From an uncultured Prevotella sp. (GTDB taxonomy: Bacteria > Bacteroidota > Bacteroidia > Bacteroidales > Bacteroidaceae): a DNA stretch of 50,370 nucleotides. A program made the translations under genes and the position numbers. Every line of letters begins with the position of its first letter. The first letter of the stretch is position 1. The notes below the pieces were generated by a model. It was not told the DNA's origin. It did no database searches and worked only from the letters and a program-made list of their open reading frames with translations. Location of the stretch: assembly GCA_900316015.1 (NCBI GenBank), contig ONBG01000024.1:1-50370 (forward strand), in the 5' to 3' direction. Shown one piece after another: positions 23,578-31,861 of this stretch.

Positions 23578-25749
23578 ATGAACAAGACAATCGCAATCGC
23601 TGCGGCTGCCCTTCTCATAGGGACTCCGCAAATGGAAGCACAGACAATGATTGGAAAGAGCAACATCACGTTGAAGAGTGACATCATGACACCTGAGGCT
23701 CTATGGGCCATGGGACGTATCGGCGGCTATGCCGCCTCACCGGATGGCAAGAGAATTGCCTATCAGGTGGGTTACTATAGTGTGCAACAAAACAAGAGCC
23801 ATCAGGTCCTTTATCTCATGGATGCGGATGGGAGGAACCAGAAGCAACTGACGACAACCGAAAAGAGTGAGACCGATGCGGCATGGATTGACGGGGGAAA
23901 GAAGATCGCCTTCCTTTCCGACGGACAGTTGTGGAGCATGAACCCGGATGGAACAGGGCGAACCCAACTCACGCAAAGCAAGATTGACATCGAAGGGTTT
24001 AAGTTCTCTCCCGATGGCAAACACGTGATCTTAGTCAAGAGCCTCCCCTATTATGGCACTATCAAGAAGAACCCAGAAGACCTGCCTAAGGCAACGGGAA
24101 GACTGGTGACCGACATGAACTACCGCCACTGGGACCATTATGTAGAAAGCATACCACATCCGTTCGTGGCAGAAGTAACATCTAATGGCGTGGATGAAGG
24201 TGTTGACATCCTCCAAGGAGAGCCCTATGAGTGCCCTACTGCTCCCTTCGGTGGCATGGAACTGCTTGACTGGAGCCCTGATTCCAAATATATTGCCTAT
24301 TCTTGCCGGAAGAAGGAAGGGGTAAAATATGCCATCTCTACAGACACCGACATTTTCCTGTATGACATCAACAGTAAAACGACGACCAATCTCTGCAAGA
24401 CGGCTGACTACCAAGAGCCAGCCATTGACGCAACGAAGTCGATGCGCAACCAAAGTGTCAACACGAAGTTCGGCAATGAGTTTGTTGGATATGACACCAA
24501 TCCTAAGTTCTCTCCTGATGGGAAGAGCCTGGCTTGGTTGAGCATGAAACGCGATGGCTACGAAAGCGACCGCAATCGATTGGTCATCCTCGACCTGTCA
24601 ACGGTCTCTGGCAAACGTAAGTACCAGTTCGTTTCCGAGGACTTCGACTCCAATGTCGACGATTACTGCTGGACACCAGATTCTAAGATAATCTACTTCA
24701 TCGGGGTCTGGCATGCCACAGAGAACCTGTACCGCATCAACCTCGCCAAGCCTGTCACGGAACAGTTGACGAATGACTGGGCCGATTTCGGCTCGCTACA
24801 GATGCTGAATAGCAAGCAGATCTTAGCCGAGCGCCATGACTACTTCCATCCCAATGACCTTTACGTCATCACGCCGGGTAAGACCATGAAGAAGACGCTC
24901 TTGAAGCAGATCACCGAAGAGAACAAGTCCATCCTCGACCAATTGGCAAAAGGCTCCGTGCAGCAGCGATGGACAACGACCACGGATGGAAAGAAGATGC
25001 TCTACTGGATAGTTCTTCCTCCTCATTTTGATGCGAACAAGAAATATCCAACACTACTCTTCTGTGAAGGTGGCCCACAGAGTCCTGTGTCCCAATTCTG
25101 GAGTTATCGCTGGAACATGTTTATCATGGCATCGCAAGGATACATCGTCATTGCGCCTAACCGCCGTGGGCTACCCGGCTTCGGCAGTGAGTGGTGCGAG
25201 GAAATCTCAGGCGACTGGACCGGTCAGTGCATGAACGACTATCTCAGTGCCATCGATGATGCTGCCCAGAACCTTCCGTATGTCGACAAGGACCGATTGG
25301 GATGTGTGGGAGCTTCCTTCGGTGGGTTCTCCGTCTACTATTTAGCCGGGCATCACAACAAACGATTCAAGTGCTTTATCGCACATGACGGAGCCTTCAA
25401 CTTAGAGTCGATGTATACCGATACGGAAGAGGTATGGTTCTCCAACTGGGAATATGACGATGCCTATTGGAACAAAGACCAGACCGCCAATGCCCGCAAG
25501 ACGTATGAGAACAGTCCCCATAAGTTTGTCGACAAATGGGATACCCCTATTCTCTGTATCCATGGCGAAAAAGATTACCGTATCAATGCCAACCAAGGCA
25601 TGGGAGCATTCAATGCTGCCAGACTACGTGGGATTCCCGCAGAGTTGCTCATCTTCCCAGATGAGAACCACTGGGTTCTGAAGCCACAGAACGGCATACT
25701 CTGGCAGCGCACCTATTTCGACTGGTTGAACCGATGGCTCAAGAAATAA
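23578..25749 (+). CDS. dpp5: Dipeptidyl-peptidase 5 (S9 family)
   Basis: A 723-residue exported serine peptidase. The signal peptide is MNKTIAIAAAALLIGTPQMEA. An N-terminal beta-propeller has WD40-like SPDGK motifs (about 50-430), and the alpha/beta-hydrolase domain starts near 470. The catalytic triad is Ser580 (GCVGASFGGFS), Asp666 (HGEKDYRIN) and His698 (PDENHWVL). Sequence blocks such as GLPGFGSEW and SPHKFVDKWDTPIL closely resemble Porphyromonas gingivalis DPP5, which releases dipeptides from peptide N-termini in the periplasm. The start at 23578 was chosen for its signal peptide; the longer open frame reaches back into yidC and is rejected. No obvious promoter box in the 30 nt before it. 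A transporter gene follows. Confidence 0.93.
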   Translation: MNKTIAIAAAALLIGTPQMEAQTMIGKSNITLKSDIMTPEALWAMGRIGGYAASPDGKRIAYQVGYYSVQQNKSHQVLYLMDADGRNQKQLTTTEKSETDAAWIDGGKKIAFLSDGQLWSMNPDGTGRTQLTQSKIDIEGFKFSPDGKHVILVKSLPYYGTIKKNPEDLPKATGRLVTDMNYRHWDHYVESIPHPFVAEVTSNGVDEGVDILQGEPYECPTAPFGGMELLDWSPDSKYIAYSCRKKEGVKYAISTDTDIFLYDINSKTTTNLCKTADYQEPAIDATKSMRNQSVNTKFGNEFVGYDTNPKFSPDGKSLAWLSMKRDGYESDRNRLVILDLSTVSGKRKYQFVSEDFDSNVDDYCWTPDSKIIYFIGVWHATENLYRINLAKPVTEQLTNDWADFGSLQMLNSKQILAERHDYFHPNDLYVITPGKTMKKTLLKQITEENKSILDQLAKGSVQQRWTTTTDGKKMLYWIVLPPHFDANKKYPTLLFCEGGPQSPVSQFWSYRWNMFIMASQGYIVIAPNRRGLPGFGSEWCEEISGDWTGQCMNDYLSAIDDAAQNLPYVDKDRLGCVGASFGGFSVYYLAGHHNKRFKCFIAHDGAFNLESMYTDTEEVWFSNWEYDDAYWNKDQTANARKTYENSPHKFVDKWDTPILCIHGEKDYRINANQGMGAFNAARLRGIPAELLIFPDENHWVLKPQNGILWQRTYFDWLNRWLKK

Positions 25750-25788
25750 TAAGCAAATATCAAATATTACAGAATAAACAGATTAATT

Positions 25789-27237
25789 ATGGTTGAACAA
25801 TTTCAAAAGAAACTGAGCGACTCTCCCGCCATGCGATGGACTGCACTCATCTTATTGGCAGGAGCGATGTTCTTCGCTTACATCTTTGTCGATATCCTAT
25901 CCCCCTTACAGGATCTATTGCAAACACAACGAGGATGGGATCCTGTGGCATATGGTCACTTCGCGGGTTCTGAACCGTTCCTGAACGTTTTCGTTTTCTT
26001 CCTCATCTTTGCTGGAATTATCCTTGACAAGATGGGCGTGCGCTTTACTGCCATACTCTCTGGTGCAGTAATGGTAATCGGGGCCATGATCAACTGGTAT
26101 GCCGTTACCGACAGTTTCGAGGCATCCAGCCTAAAGACATTCATGGACGGCATCCTGAATTTGCCAGATGCTTGGTGGAATGTTACGCCATGGTACGCTG
26201 GCGAGCCTGCATCCGCAAAGCTTGCCGCCATCGGATTCATGGTTTTCGGCTGCGGTAGTGAGATGGCGGGAATCACCGTCAGCCGTGGAATTGTCAAATG
26301 GTTTACCGGACATGAGATGGCACTTGCCATGGGCATTGAAATGGCCATCGCCCGCGTGGGCGTAGCCGTTGTCATGTTAGGTTCTCCCGTGATCGCAGCC
26401 ATCACCCCCATCAGCGTGAGCCGACCAGTTGCTGTCAGCTTGTTACTTTGCTGCATCGGGCTCATCAGTTTCATCGTTTATGGATTCATGGATAAGAAAT
26501 TAGATGCCCAGGGAGCCAAGGAAGAGAAAGACGATCCTTTCCGTGTCAAGGACATCGGCAAGATCTTGTCATTACGGGCATTCTGGATCGTCGCCTTGCT
26601 CTGCGTGCTCTATTATTCAGCGATCTTCCCCTTCCAGAAATATGCCATCAACATGCTGCAATGCGACCTCCATTTCTCAGCCGTCGCAGCTGGTCGGGTA
26701 TTCTTCGTCTTCCCATTGGGGGCCGCAGCTGTTACTCCTTTCTTAGGCAACTATCTCGACCATAAGGGAAAGGGTGCAACGATGATGATCTTAGGAGCTA
26801 TCTTGATGATTGTCTGCCACCTGGTCTTCGCTTTCGTTGTACCAGCCACCCAATCCGTTCTGATCACCTTCCTTGCCATCATCGTCTTAGGTATCAGTTT
26901 CTCTCTCGTCCCTGCAGCCATGTGGCCATCTGTACCCAAACTGATCGATAACAAGCTCTTAGGTTCGGCCTATGCTCTGATCTTCTGGATCCAGAATATT
27001 GGCCTGTATGCATTCCCGATGATCATCGGCAGTGTACTGAAAGCCAGCAATCCCGGTATCACGGATCCTCTGAAGTATAACTATACCGTTCCTATGTGTG
27101 TATTTGCATCCCTCGGCGTAGCAGCCTTACTGCTCGGTCTTTATCTTAAGATCATAGACCGTAAGGGAGGCTATGGGTTGGAAGAGCCTAACATCAAAGA
27201 AGAGCCCACACAAACGAGTGAACAAGCAGAGGCTTAA
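25789..27237 (+). CDS. MFS transporter, MFSD1-like
   Basis: A 482-residue protein with about 12 membrane helices. It begins at ATG 25789. Helix 1 (LILLAGAMFFAYIFVDIL) and helix 2 (FLNVFVFFLIFAGIILDKMG) carry the MFS motif-A-like loop. Helix 11 has SAYALIFWIQNIGLYAFPM, a pattern reminiscent of MFSD1, a eukaryotic lysosomal dipeptide transporter. The substrate is not proven. Position 39 bp after dpp5 and near a POT transporter makes dipeptide transport plausible. The C-terminus is charged and cytoplasmic. A terminator follows. Confidence 0.85.
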   Translation: MVEQFQKKLSDSPAMRWTALILLAGAMFFAYIFVDILSPLQDLLQTQRGWDPVAYGHFAGSEPFLNVFVFFLIFAGIILDKMGVRFTAILSGAVMVIGAMINWYAVTDSFEASSLKTFMDGILNLPDAWWNVTPWYAGEPASAKLAAIGFMVFGCGSEMAGITVSRGIVKWFTGHEMALAMGIEMAIARVGVAVVMLGSPVIAAITPISVSRPVAVSLLLCCIGLISFIVYGFMDKKLDAQGAKEEKDDPFRVKDIGKILSLRAFWIVALLCVLYYSAIFPFQKYAINMLQCDLHFSAVAAGRVFFVFPLGAAAVTPFLGNYLDHKGKGATMMILGAILMIVCHLVFAFVVPATQSVLITFLAIIVLGISFSLVPAAMWPSVPKLIDNKLLGSAYALIFWIQNIGLYAFPMIIGSVLKASNPGITDPLKYNYTVPMCVFASLGVAALLLGLYLKIIDRKGGYGLEEPNIKEEPTQTSEQAEA

Positions 27238-27280
27238 GAAACGGTCAACCATGAGTTGACTAGATCTTAAGATGAACATA

Positions 27281-27324
27281 AAAAGGCAAAGTACAAGATT
27301 GATTTCTTATGCTTTGCCTTTTTT
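27281..27324 (+). terminator. Intrinsic terminator after the MFS gene
   Basis: AAAAGGCAAAG (27281-27291) and CTTTGCCTTTT (27312-27322), a 20-nt loop, then TT. Confidence 0.85.
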
Positions 27325-27335
27325 ATATAAAAAAA

Positions 27336-27363
27336 AATCCCGGCACCATAGGCAACCGGGATT
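27336..27363 (-). terminator. Intrinsic terminator of the POT transporter gene
   Basis: AATCCCGG (27336-27343) and CCGGGATT (27356-27363) form an 8-bp stem. On the minus strand it is followed by a run of U, fitting the end of the POT gene at 27388. Confidence 0.8.
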
Positions 27364-27387
27364 AATATATTGAAGAAAAGTCCTCGT

Positions 27388-28902
27388 TTACTTAGCGACT
27401 TTCTCTAACCGTTTCATCATCGAGAACATAAACAGGGCAGAGAGCAAGCAAAGTCCTACGAACACTGACCATACGCACCACAGAGGAAGATCACCCCAAA
27501 GGTATCCACCTACACTGACAAGTATATTGCCAAAGGCTGTAGCGACAAACCAGCCACCCATCATCATACCCTTGTACTTAGGAGGAGCTACCTTGCTGAC
27601 GAAAGAAATACCCATAGGGCTTAACAGCAATTCACCAAAGGTGAGGATCAGATAAGTACCAATCAGCCAATTGGCAGAAGCAAATTCAGCCTGATCTCCT
27701 GCAGCCTTCTGCTCATTTGGTGTGAGCAAACCCTGTGAGGCAATGATCATCACACAATACGCTACGGCAGCCACAAGCATACCATAAGCAATCTTTCGGG
27801 GTGCAGAAGGCTCTTTTCCTCTCTTTGCCAATGCTCCGAAGATGCCAATGCTCACCGGGGTGAGGGCAACCACATAGAAGGGATTGAACTGCTGGAAGAT
27901 CGGAGCACTGACATCGATGGAACCTTCCACACGGGTGTATTTCCAAATAAGCACTAAAATAGACAACACAATAACGCCAGCTGCAATCAGCTTACCTTTC
28001 GATGTCTTACTCTGGAACAAAGCAAACAGAGAATAGACAATAAAGATGATCATGACCAAGTTGACAACGTCAAAAGCCATACTCTGCACGCCTGAAGCCG
28101 TTTTCTGCGTAAACTCATCCGCGAAATAAGTCAATGTCAGACCATTCTGATGGAAAGCCATCCAGAAGAAGATGACAACGGCAAAAACCAAGCAAAGAGC
28201 CACGATACGACTTTTTGTCTCCTGCGGCGTCAGTTCCTCTACAGCCAATTCCTCTTTCGTTTTCTTCTCCCCTCCTTCGACATTGCGGAAGGTATAGCGG
28301 AAACCGTAGTAAATTGCCATGGAAATAACCAATGATAAGCAAGCTACCGCGAAAGAGAAATGATAGGCATCATTGCTGGCATAACCCAAACTTGTCTCTG
28401 CCCATTCCTTGATCTTCACGGCAGCCGTTGGAGCAAACAATGCACCAATGTTGATGGCCATGTAGAAAATAGAGAAAGCAGAGTCACGCTTGGCTGAATA
28501 TTTCGGGTCATCATACAGATTACCCACCATGACCTGCAGGTTACCCTTAAACAGCCCCGTCCCAAAACTGATAAAGAAGAGGGCTACTAACATACAAACC
28601 ATCGCCATCATATTTCCACCCAAAGGAATGGATAAGAACAGATAACCAAAGAACATCACGATGATGCCAAGGGTTACCATTTTCCCATATCCGAACTTAT
28701 CAGCAAGGATACCACCAATCAGTGGAAGGAAATAGACCAGACTGAGGAAGATACTGTAAATCAGTCCTGCCGTACCCGGAGTCAATCCGAAATTGGCTCT
28801 CAAAAACAATGCAAACACTGCGATCATGGTATAATAACCGAATCGCTCTCCTGTATTGGCTAACGCCAACGCATAAAGTCCTTTTGGTTGACCTTCAAAC
28901 AT
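27388..28902 (-). CDS. POT/PTR2 family peptide transporter
   Basis: A 504-residue proton-coupled oligopeptide transporter with about 14 membrane segments. The N-terminal signature is NTGERFGYYTM (16-26), followed by the PTR2 motif GGILADKFGYGKMV. SFGTGLFKGNLQVMVGNLY and FYMAINIGAL belong to the same family signature. In most POTs the first motif is ExxER; here the first Glu is Asn16, leaving Glu19-Arg20. Transport of di- and tripeptides is known for the family. It lies downstream of, and in the same direction as, a PorT-like barrel (42-bp gap) and converges with dpp5-MFS, suggesting a peptide-use neighbourhood. Confidence 0.92.
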   Translation of the reverse strand: MFEGQPKGLYALALANTGERFGYYTMIAVFALFLRANFGLTPGTAGLIYSIFLSLVYFLPLIGGILADKFGYGKMVTLGIIVMFFGYLFLSIPLGGNMMAMVCMLVALFFISFGTGLFKGNLQVMVGNLYDDPKYSAKRDSAFSIFYMAINIGALFAPTAAVKIKEWAETSLGYASNDAYHFSFAVACLSLVISMAIYYGFRYTFRNVEGGEKKTKEELAVEELTPQETKSRIVALCLVFAVVIFFWMAFHQNGLTLTYFADEFTQKTASGVQSMAFDVVNLVMIIFIVYSLFALFQSKTSKGKLIAAGVIVLSILVLIWKYTRVEGSIDVSAPIFQQFNPFYVVALTPVSIGIFGALAKRGKEPSAPRKIAYGMLVAAVAYCVMIIASQGLLTPNEQKAAGDQAEFASANWLIGTYLILTFGELLLSPMGISFVSKVAPPKYKGMMMGGWFVATAFGNILVSVGGYLWGDLPLWCVWSVFVGLCLLSALFMFSMMKRLEKVAK

Positions 28903-28944
28903 AGATTATTAATTTTTAATGATAATATAGAATTATGTATTCCG

Positions 28945-29688
28945 TTATTTCTTCGTTTTTCTGATATCAAACAAGTATGACACCTTGATGACGATATTGC
29001 TAAGGTTGGAACTTCCGAAGTAATCCCGCTTGCTGTCACCGTATAAGTTGCCCAACCCATAATAATAACGTGCCTCAAGAAGGAAATGCCCTATCTTGGG
29101 TATTGTATACTCAAGTCCTGCACCCGCCACAATGCCATAGTCGAACTTGTTCTCCACCGCCATCGTATCCTGAGCCACGATCGTATTTGCCCTGTCAGAC
29201 AAGTTGATATCCTTGAAATTGAAGTTCATCTTCGTAGACTCACTCAAGTAAGCTCCCAACTGCGGTCCGAGGTTGACAAAGAACTGAGCACCATGTCCTT
29301 CCTTACCCCATGCTAAATGGGCAAGCAAGGGGATCTGGATATAGTTGATGGTACGACTATATTCCTCCTTAACCCCCGTCACCTTATTGATGACCGGCTG
29401 GTCATTGGCATCAAGAGGATTATCCTTCCATCCTACCTGGGCATAATTGATCTCGCCCTGAAGGGAGCAAACCGTACTAAAATACTTTTCTGACGTGTAT
29501 CGGATGGTCAACCCACCCATAAGCCCACCGTGCTTCGACTGTACGACTTTTGGATTAAAAGAAACACTGCTAAGAATATATCCACTGTTAACGCCTATGG
29601 TCAAGTCGTCACGATGCTGTCCGATCTGGGCAGTAATAATAAGCGGCCATCCGATGAACATGGAGAGAAAGAAGAACAGTTTACGCAT
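28945..29688 (-). CDS. PorT-like outer-membrane beta-barrel protein
   Basis: A 247-residue outer-membrane protein with a signal peptide (MRKLFFFLSMFIGWPLIITAQ). Its 8-10 predicted strands are of the PorT/OmpA-like barrel type: GLMGGLTIRYTSEKYF, LQGEINYAQVGW, YIQIPLLAHLAWGKE, FFVNLGPQLGAYLSE and the closing IKVSYLFDIRK. PorT-like barrels are small Bacteroidetes porins, some of which have been linked to type IX secretion. Here only the fold can be claimed. It starts 5 bp after the LysM gene stop, so they share a transcript. Confidence 0.85.
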   Translation of the reverse strand: MRKLFFFLSMFIGWPLIITAQIGQHRDDLTIGVNSGYILSSVSFNPKVVQSKHGGLMGGLTIRYTSEKYFSTVCSLQGEINYAQVGWKDNPLDANDQPVINKVTGVKEEYSRTINYIQIPLLAHLAWGKEGHGAQFFVNLGPQLGAYLSESTKMNFNFKDINLSDRANTIVAQDTMAVENKFDYGIVAGAGLEYTIPKIGHFLLEARYYYGLGNLYGDSKRDYFGSSNLSNIVIKVSYLFDIRKTKK

Positions 29689-29693
29689 TCCCG

Positions 29694-31049
29694 TTAATAA
29701 TTAATGGATTGGATTTGGTGGTCATAGGTATAATGGATCAGCATGAAATTTGCATTCAGCATCCCTCCATTCTCGATTCTATTAAAATGCAAGGGGGTCT
29801 GCAAGGGGGTGTAAGCATTCTCACCCTTCGTCCCCAAGAATCCCAGTCCATACCGATGCAATCCTCTCAGGAAAAACTGAGCGTGATCGTAGCCGGTGAT
29901 TGCAAATCGAGGCAGTGCATATTGCATCTCAGCCCCAAACCATCGGTGGTAGGCACGTTCCAACTGTTGTGTCTTCTTAGACAGGGGATTGTAATAGAAG
30001 GTAGTGGGTATGTAAGTGTCATACTTATAGAAATCATCCAAGTTATATTTTGTATACATCAACCACTCTGTATAACCAAACATAGAGACGACAATGCCGG
30101 GATAGTTGACAGAAAGTCCGTTTAGTTTCGCAAAGGCGACATTGAGCTCTGGAGATCTCCCGGTATTCAAGATCACGACATTGGGCTGGGTGCGACTAAA
30201 TGCTTTGGCGAAATTCTCCTCACTGCTTTTGAGATTGGTAATACTGTACTTGATGCCTTTTTTGTCCAACCGATTTCGCAGTCCAAATGTAAAGATTCCT
30301 TTCTTACTGGTAGTGTCATTACAATCGATGAAGACTGGATGATGATGTTCAAATCTCTCTAAGAAAACCTCAATTGCCTTGTTATTCAGACGATCGGCAT
30401 TCTGATAGACCTGGAAGATCTGGGCATTATCGTTCACATCCCCGCCTGTAATGGAGAAGGGGATCACCATTTTGATATGATAAGTCTTGCAAAACTCTCC
30501 CAAGGGCTTTACCTGACGGGTGTACAGCGGACCAAAGATGATATCACAATCCTTGGCACCTTTCTCTAAAAGGGTCTGACGGATATCCGCATCCAGTGGG
30601 ACATTCCAAGCATGGATGTCCGTGGAGATACCTGTCTGCTTCAAGCTGTCACAGGCCATCAAGATGCCACGGTAGTATTCCACCATTCGCTTTCCGTCTC
30701 CATCCTGCTGATGTAAGGGGAGCATCACCCCTACTCGGATGGCACGCTTTCTCACATCCACAGCTGTAGGCTGCGTTGTCTTTTCCTTTAAAACCTGCTG
30801 GGCTTCGGTCTTAGCATAAGGGATGAACAGGAGTGTTCCCTTCTTCAGGGCATAGCCCTCTTGCTTCATTTCTGGATTGGCATCCACGAGCTCAGGAAGA
30901 GAGAGCCCATACTGGCGTGCAATCCCAAACAGGGTATCCTTCCTCTTCACCTTATAAATGTCCCTCCACTTGGTAGTCTGGGCATAAGCCGCGCTGCCCC
31001 ACAGAAGGACCAAAGACAAGAATATGTATCGAAATGAAAGTCTCATCAT
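29694..31049 (-). CDS. LysM protein with a type 1 periplasmic-binding fold
   Basis: A 451-residue exported protein. The signal peptide ends near AYAQ. A single LysM domain (about 30-75: YKVKRKDTLFGIARQYGLS, then LKKGTLLFIPY) would bind peptidoglycan. From about 105 to 440 lies a region like the type 1 periplasmic ligand-binding fold: IRVGVMLPLHQQDGDG, VEYYRGILMACDSL, DIIFGPLYTRQV, VVILNTGRSP, SMFGYTEWL. The ligand is unknown; the fold is known for amino-acid and small-molecule binding. The start at 31049 (ATGATG) lies downstream of the -7 box at 31074-31081 (complement). The longer frame begins with a TTG overlapping that box. Confidence 0.85.
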   Translation of the reverse strand: MMRLSFRYIFLSLVLLWGSAAYAQTTKWRDIYKVKRKDTLFGIARQYGLSLPELVDANPEMKQEGYALKKGTLLFIPYAKTEAQQVLKEKTTQPTAVDVRKRAIRVGVMLPLHQQDGDGKRMVEYYRGILMACDSLKQTGISTDIHAWNVPLDADIRQTLLEKGAKDCDIIFGPLYTRQVKPLGEFCKTYHIKMVIPFSITGGDVNDNAQIFQVYQNADRLNNKAIEVFLERFEHHHPVFIDCNDTTSKKGIFTFGLRNRLDKKGIKYSITNLKSSEENFAKAFSRTQPNVVILNTGRSPELNVAFAKLNGLSVNYPGIVVSMFGYTEWLMYTKYNLDDFYKYDTYIPTTFYYNPLSKKTQQLERAYHRWFGAEMQYALPRFAITGYDHAQFFLRGLHRYGLGFLGTKGENAYTPLQTPLHFNRIENGGMLNANFMLIHYTYDHQIQSINY

Positions 31050-31073
31050 ACTTCTTTTTATAAATACTGAATG

Positions 31074-31122
31074 CAAAAATACAAAAAAAGAATGGCTAAA
31101 TCAACAATAATCAGTAATTTTG
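31074..31122. promoter_or_regulatory. Divergent promoters of the LysM and CHU_C genes
   Basis: Minus strand: TTG (31104-31102), 20 nt, TATTTTTG (31081-31074). Plus strand: TAATTTTG (31115-31122), with no clear TTG. The leaders are about 20 nt on both sides. Confidence 0.65.
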
Positions 31123-31141
31123 CATAATTAAATCGGATAAA

Positions 31142-31861
31142 ATGGATTTTAAGCATCTATTTGCTCTCTCCCTTACCCTGTTCTGCGGATGGGGGGCACG
31201 GGCAAACGACGATACTCCTGTTATCAATCCAGTGTTCACTTACACGGACAGCAACGGGACAACAGGGGAGGCGACCTCCTATAGCGGGTCAGCTCCCTTT
31301 ATCGCCACATTTTCTTCTGGCACTGAACATGCTGAGGGATGGTCGTCCTATTATGAATGGAGATTCTATTTCTCTGGGGATAGCCTCCCCTATCTCATCC
31401 GGTATGAAGAACAGACATCCTACACATTCAACAAGGCAGGGACAAACACAGTCCAGTTGTATGCGGTCTTCACTCAGGGAGGGGACACCATATCCTACAC
31501 TGCTGACTATTGGAAGGAAGTGACTCCGCTCACGATTACCATCTCTGAGAGCAAGCTGGAAATGCCCAATGCCTTCTCTCCCAACAATGACGGAAAAAAC
31601 GATATTTATAAAGCGAAAGCCAATTACCAGAGTATCATCGACTTCCATGCTTATATTTTCAATCGTTGGGGACAAAAGCTATACGAATGGAAGGACATTG
31701 ATGGAGGATGGGACGGTACTTTCCATGGAAAACCCGTTAAGCAAGGTGTTTACTTCGTTCTCGTCGATGCTAAAGGAGCCGATGGAAAGAACTATCATAT
31801 CAAGAGAGACGTCAACTTATTCCGGGATTACCGGGAAGGCACAGAAACAACATCAGAATGA
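31142..31861 (+). CDS. Secreted protein with PKD-like and CHU_C (T9SS type B) domains
   Basis: A 239-residue protein with an N-terminal signal ([21 protein letters not shown]). Residues 27-130 look like an immunoglobulin/PKD-like beta domain ([35 protein letters not shown]). From about residue 140 it carries the C-terminal sorting domain of type IX secretion type [57 protein letters not shown]. Such proteins are exported through type IX secretion and the sorting domain directs surface anchoring. No enzyme domain is visible. It overlaps uvrA by 4 nt (ATGA), an unrelated pair that shares a transcript. Confidence 0.9.
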   Translation: MDFKHLFALSLTLFCGWGARANDDTPVINPVFTYTDSNGTTGEATSYSGSAPFIATFSSGTEHAEGWSSYYEWRFYFSGDSLPYLIRYEEQTSYTFNKAGTNTVQLYAVFTQGGDTISYTADYWKEVTPLTITISESKLEMPNAFSPNNDGKNDIYKAKANYQSIIDFHAYIFNRWGQKLYEWKDIDGGWDGTFHGKPVKQGVYFVLVDAKGADGKNYHIKRDVNLFRDYREGTETTSE

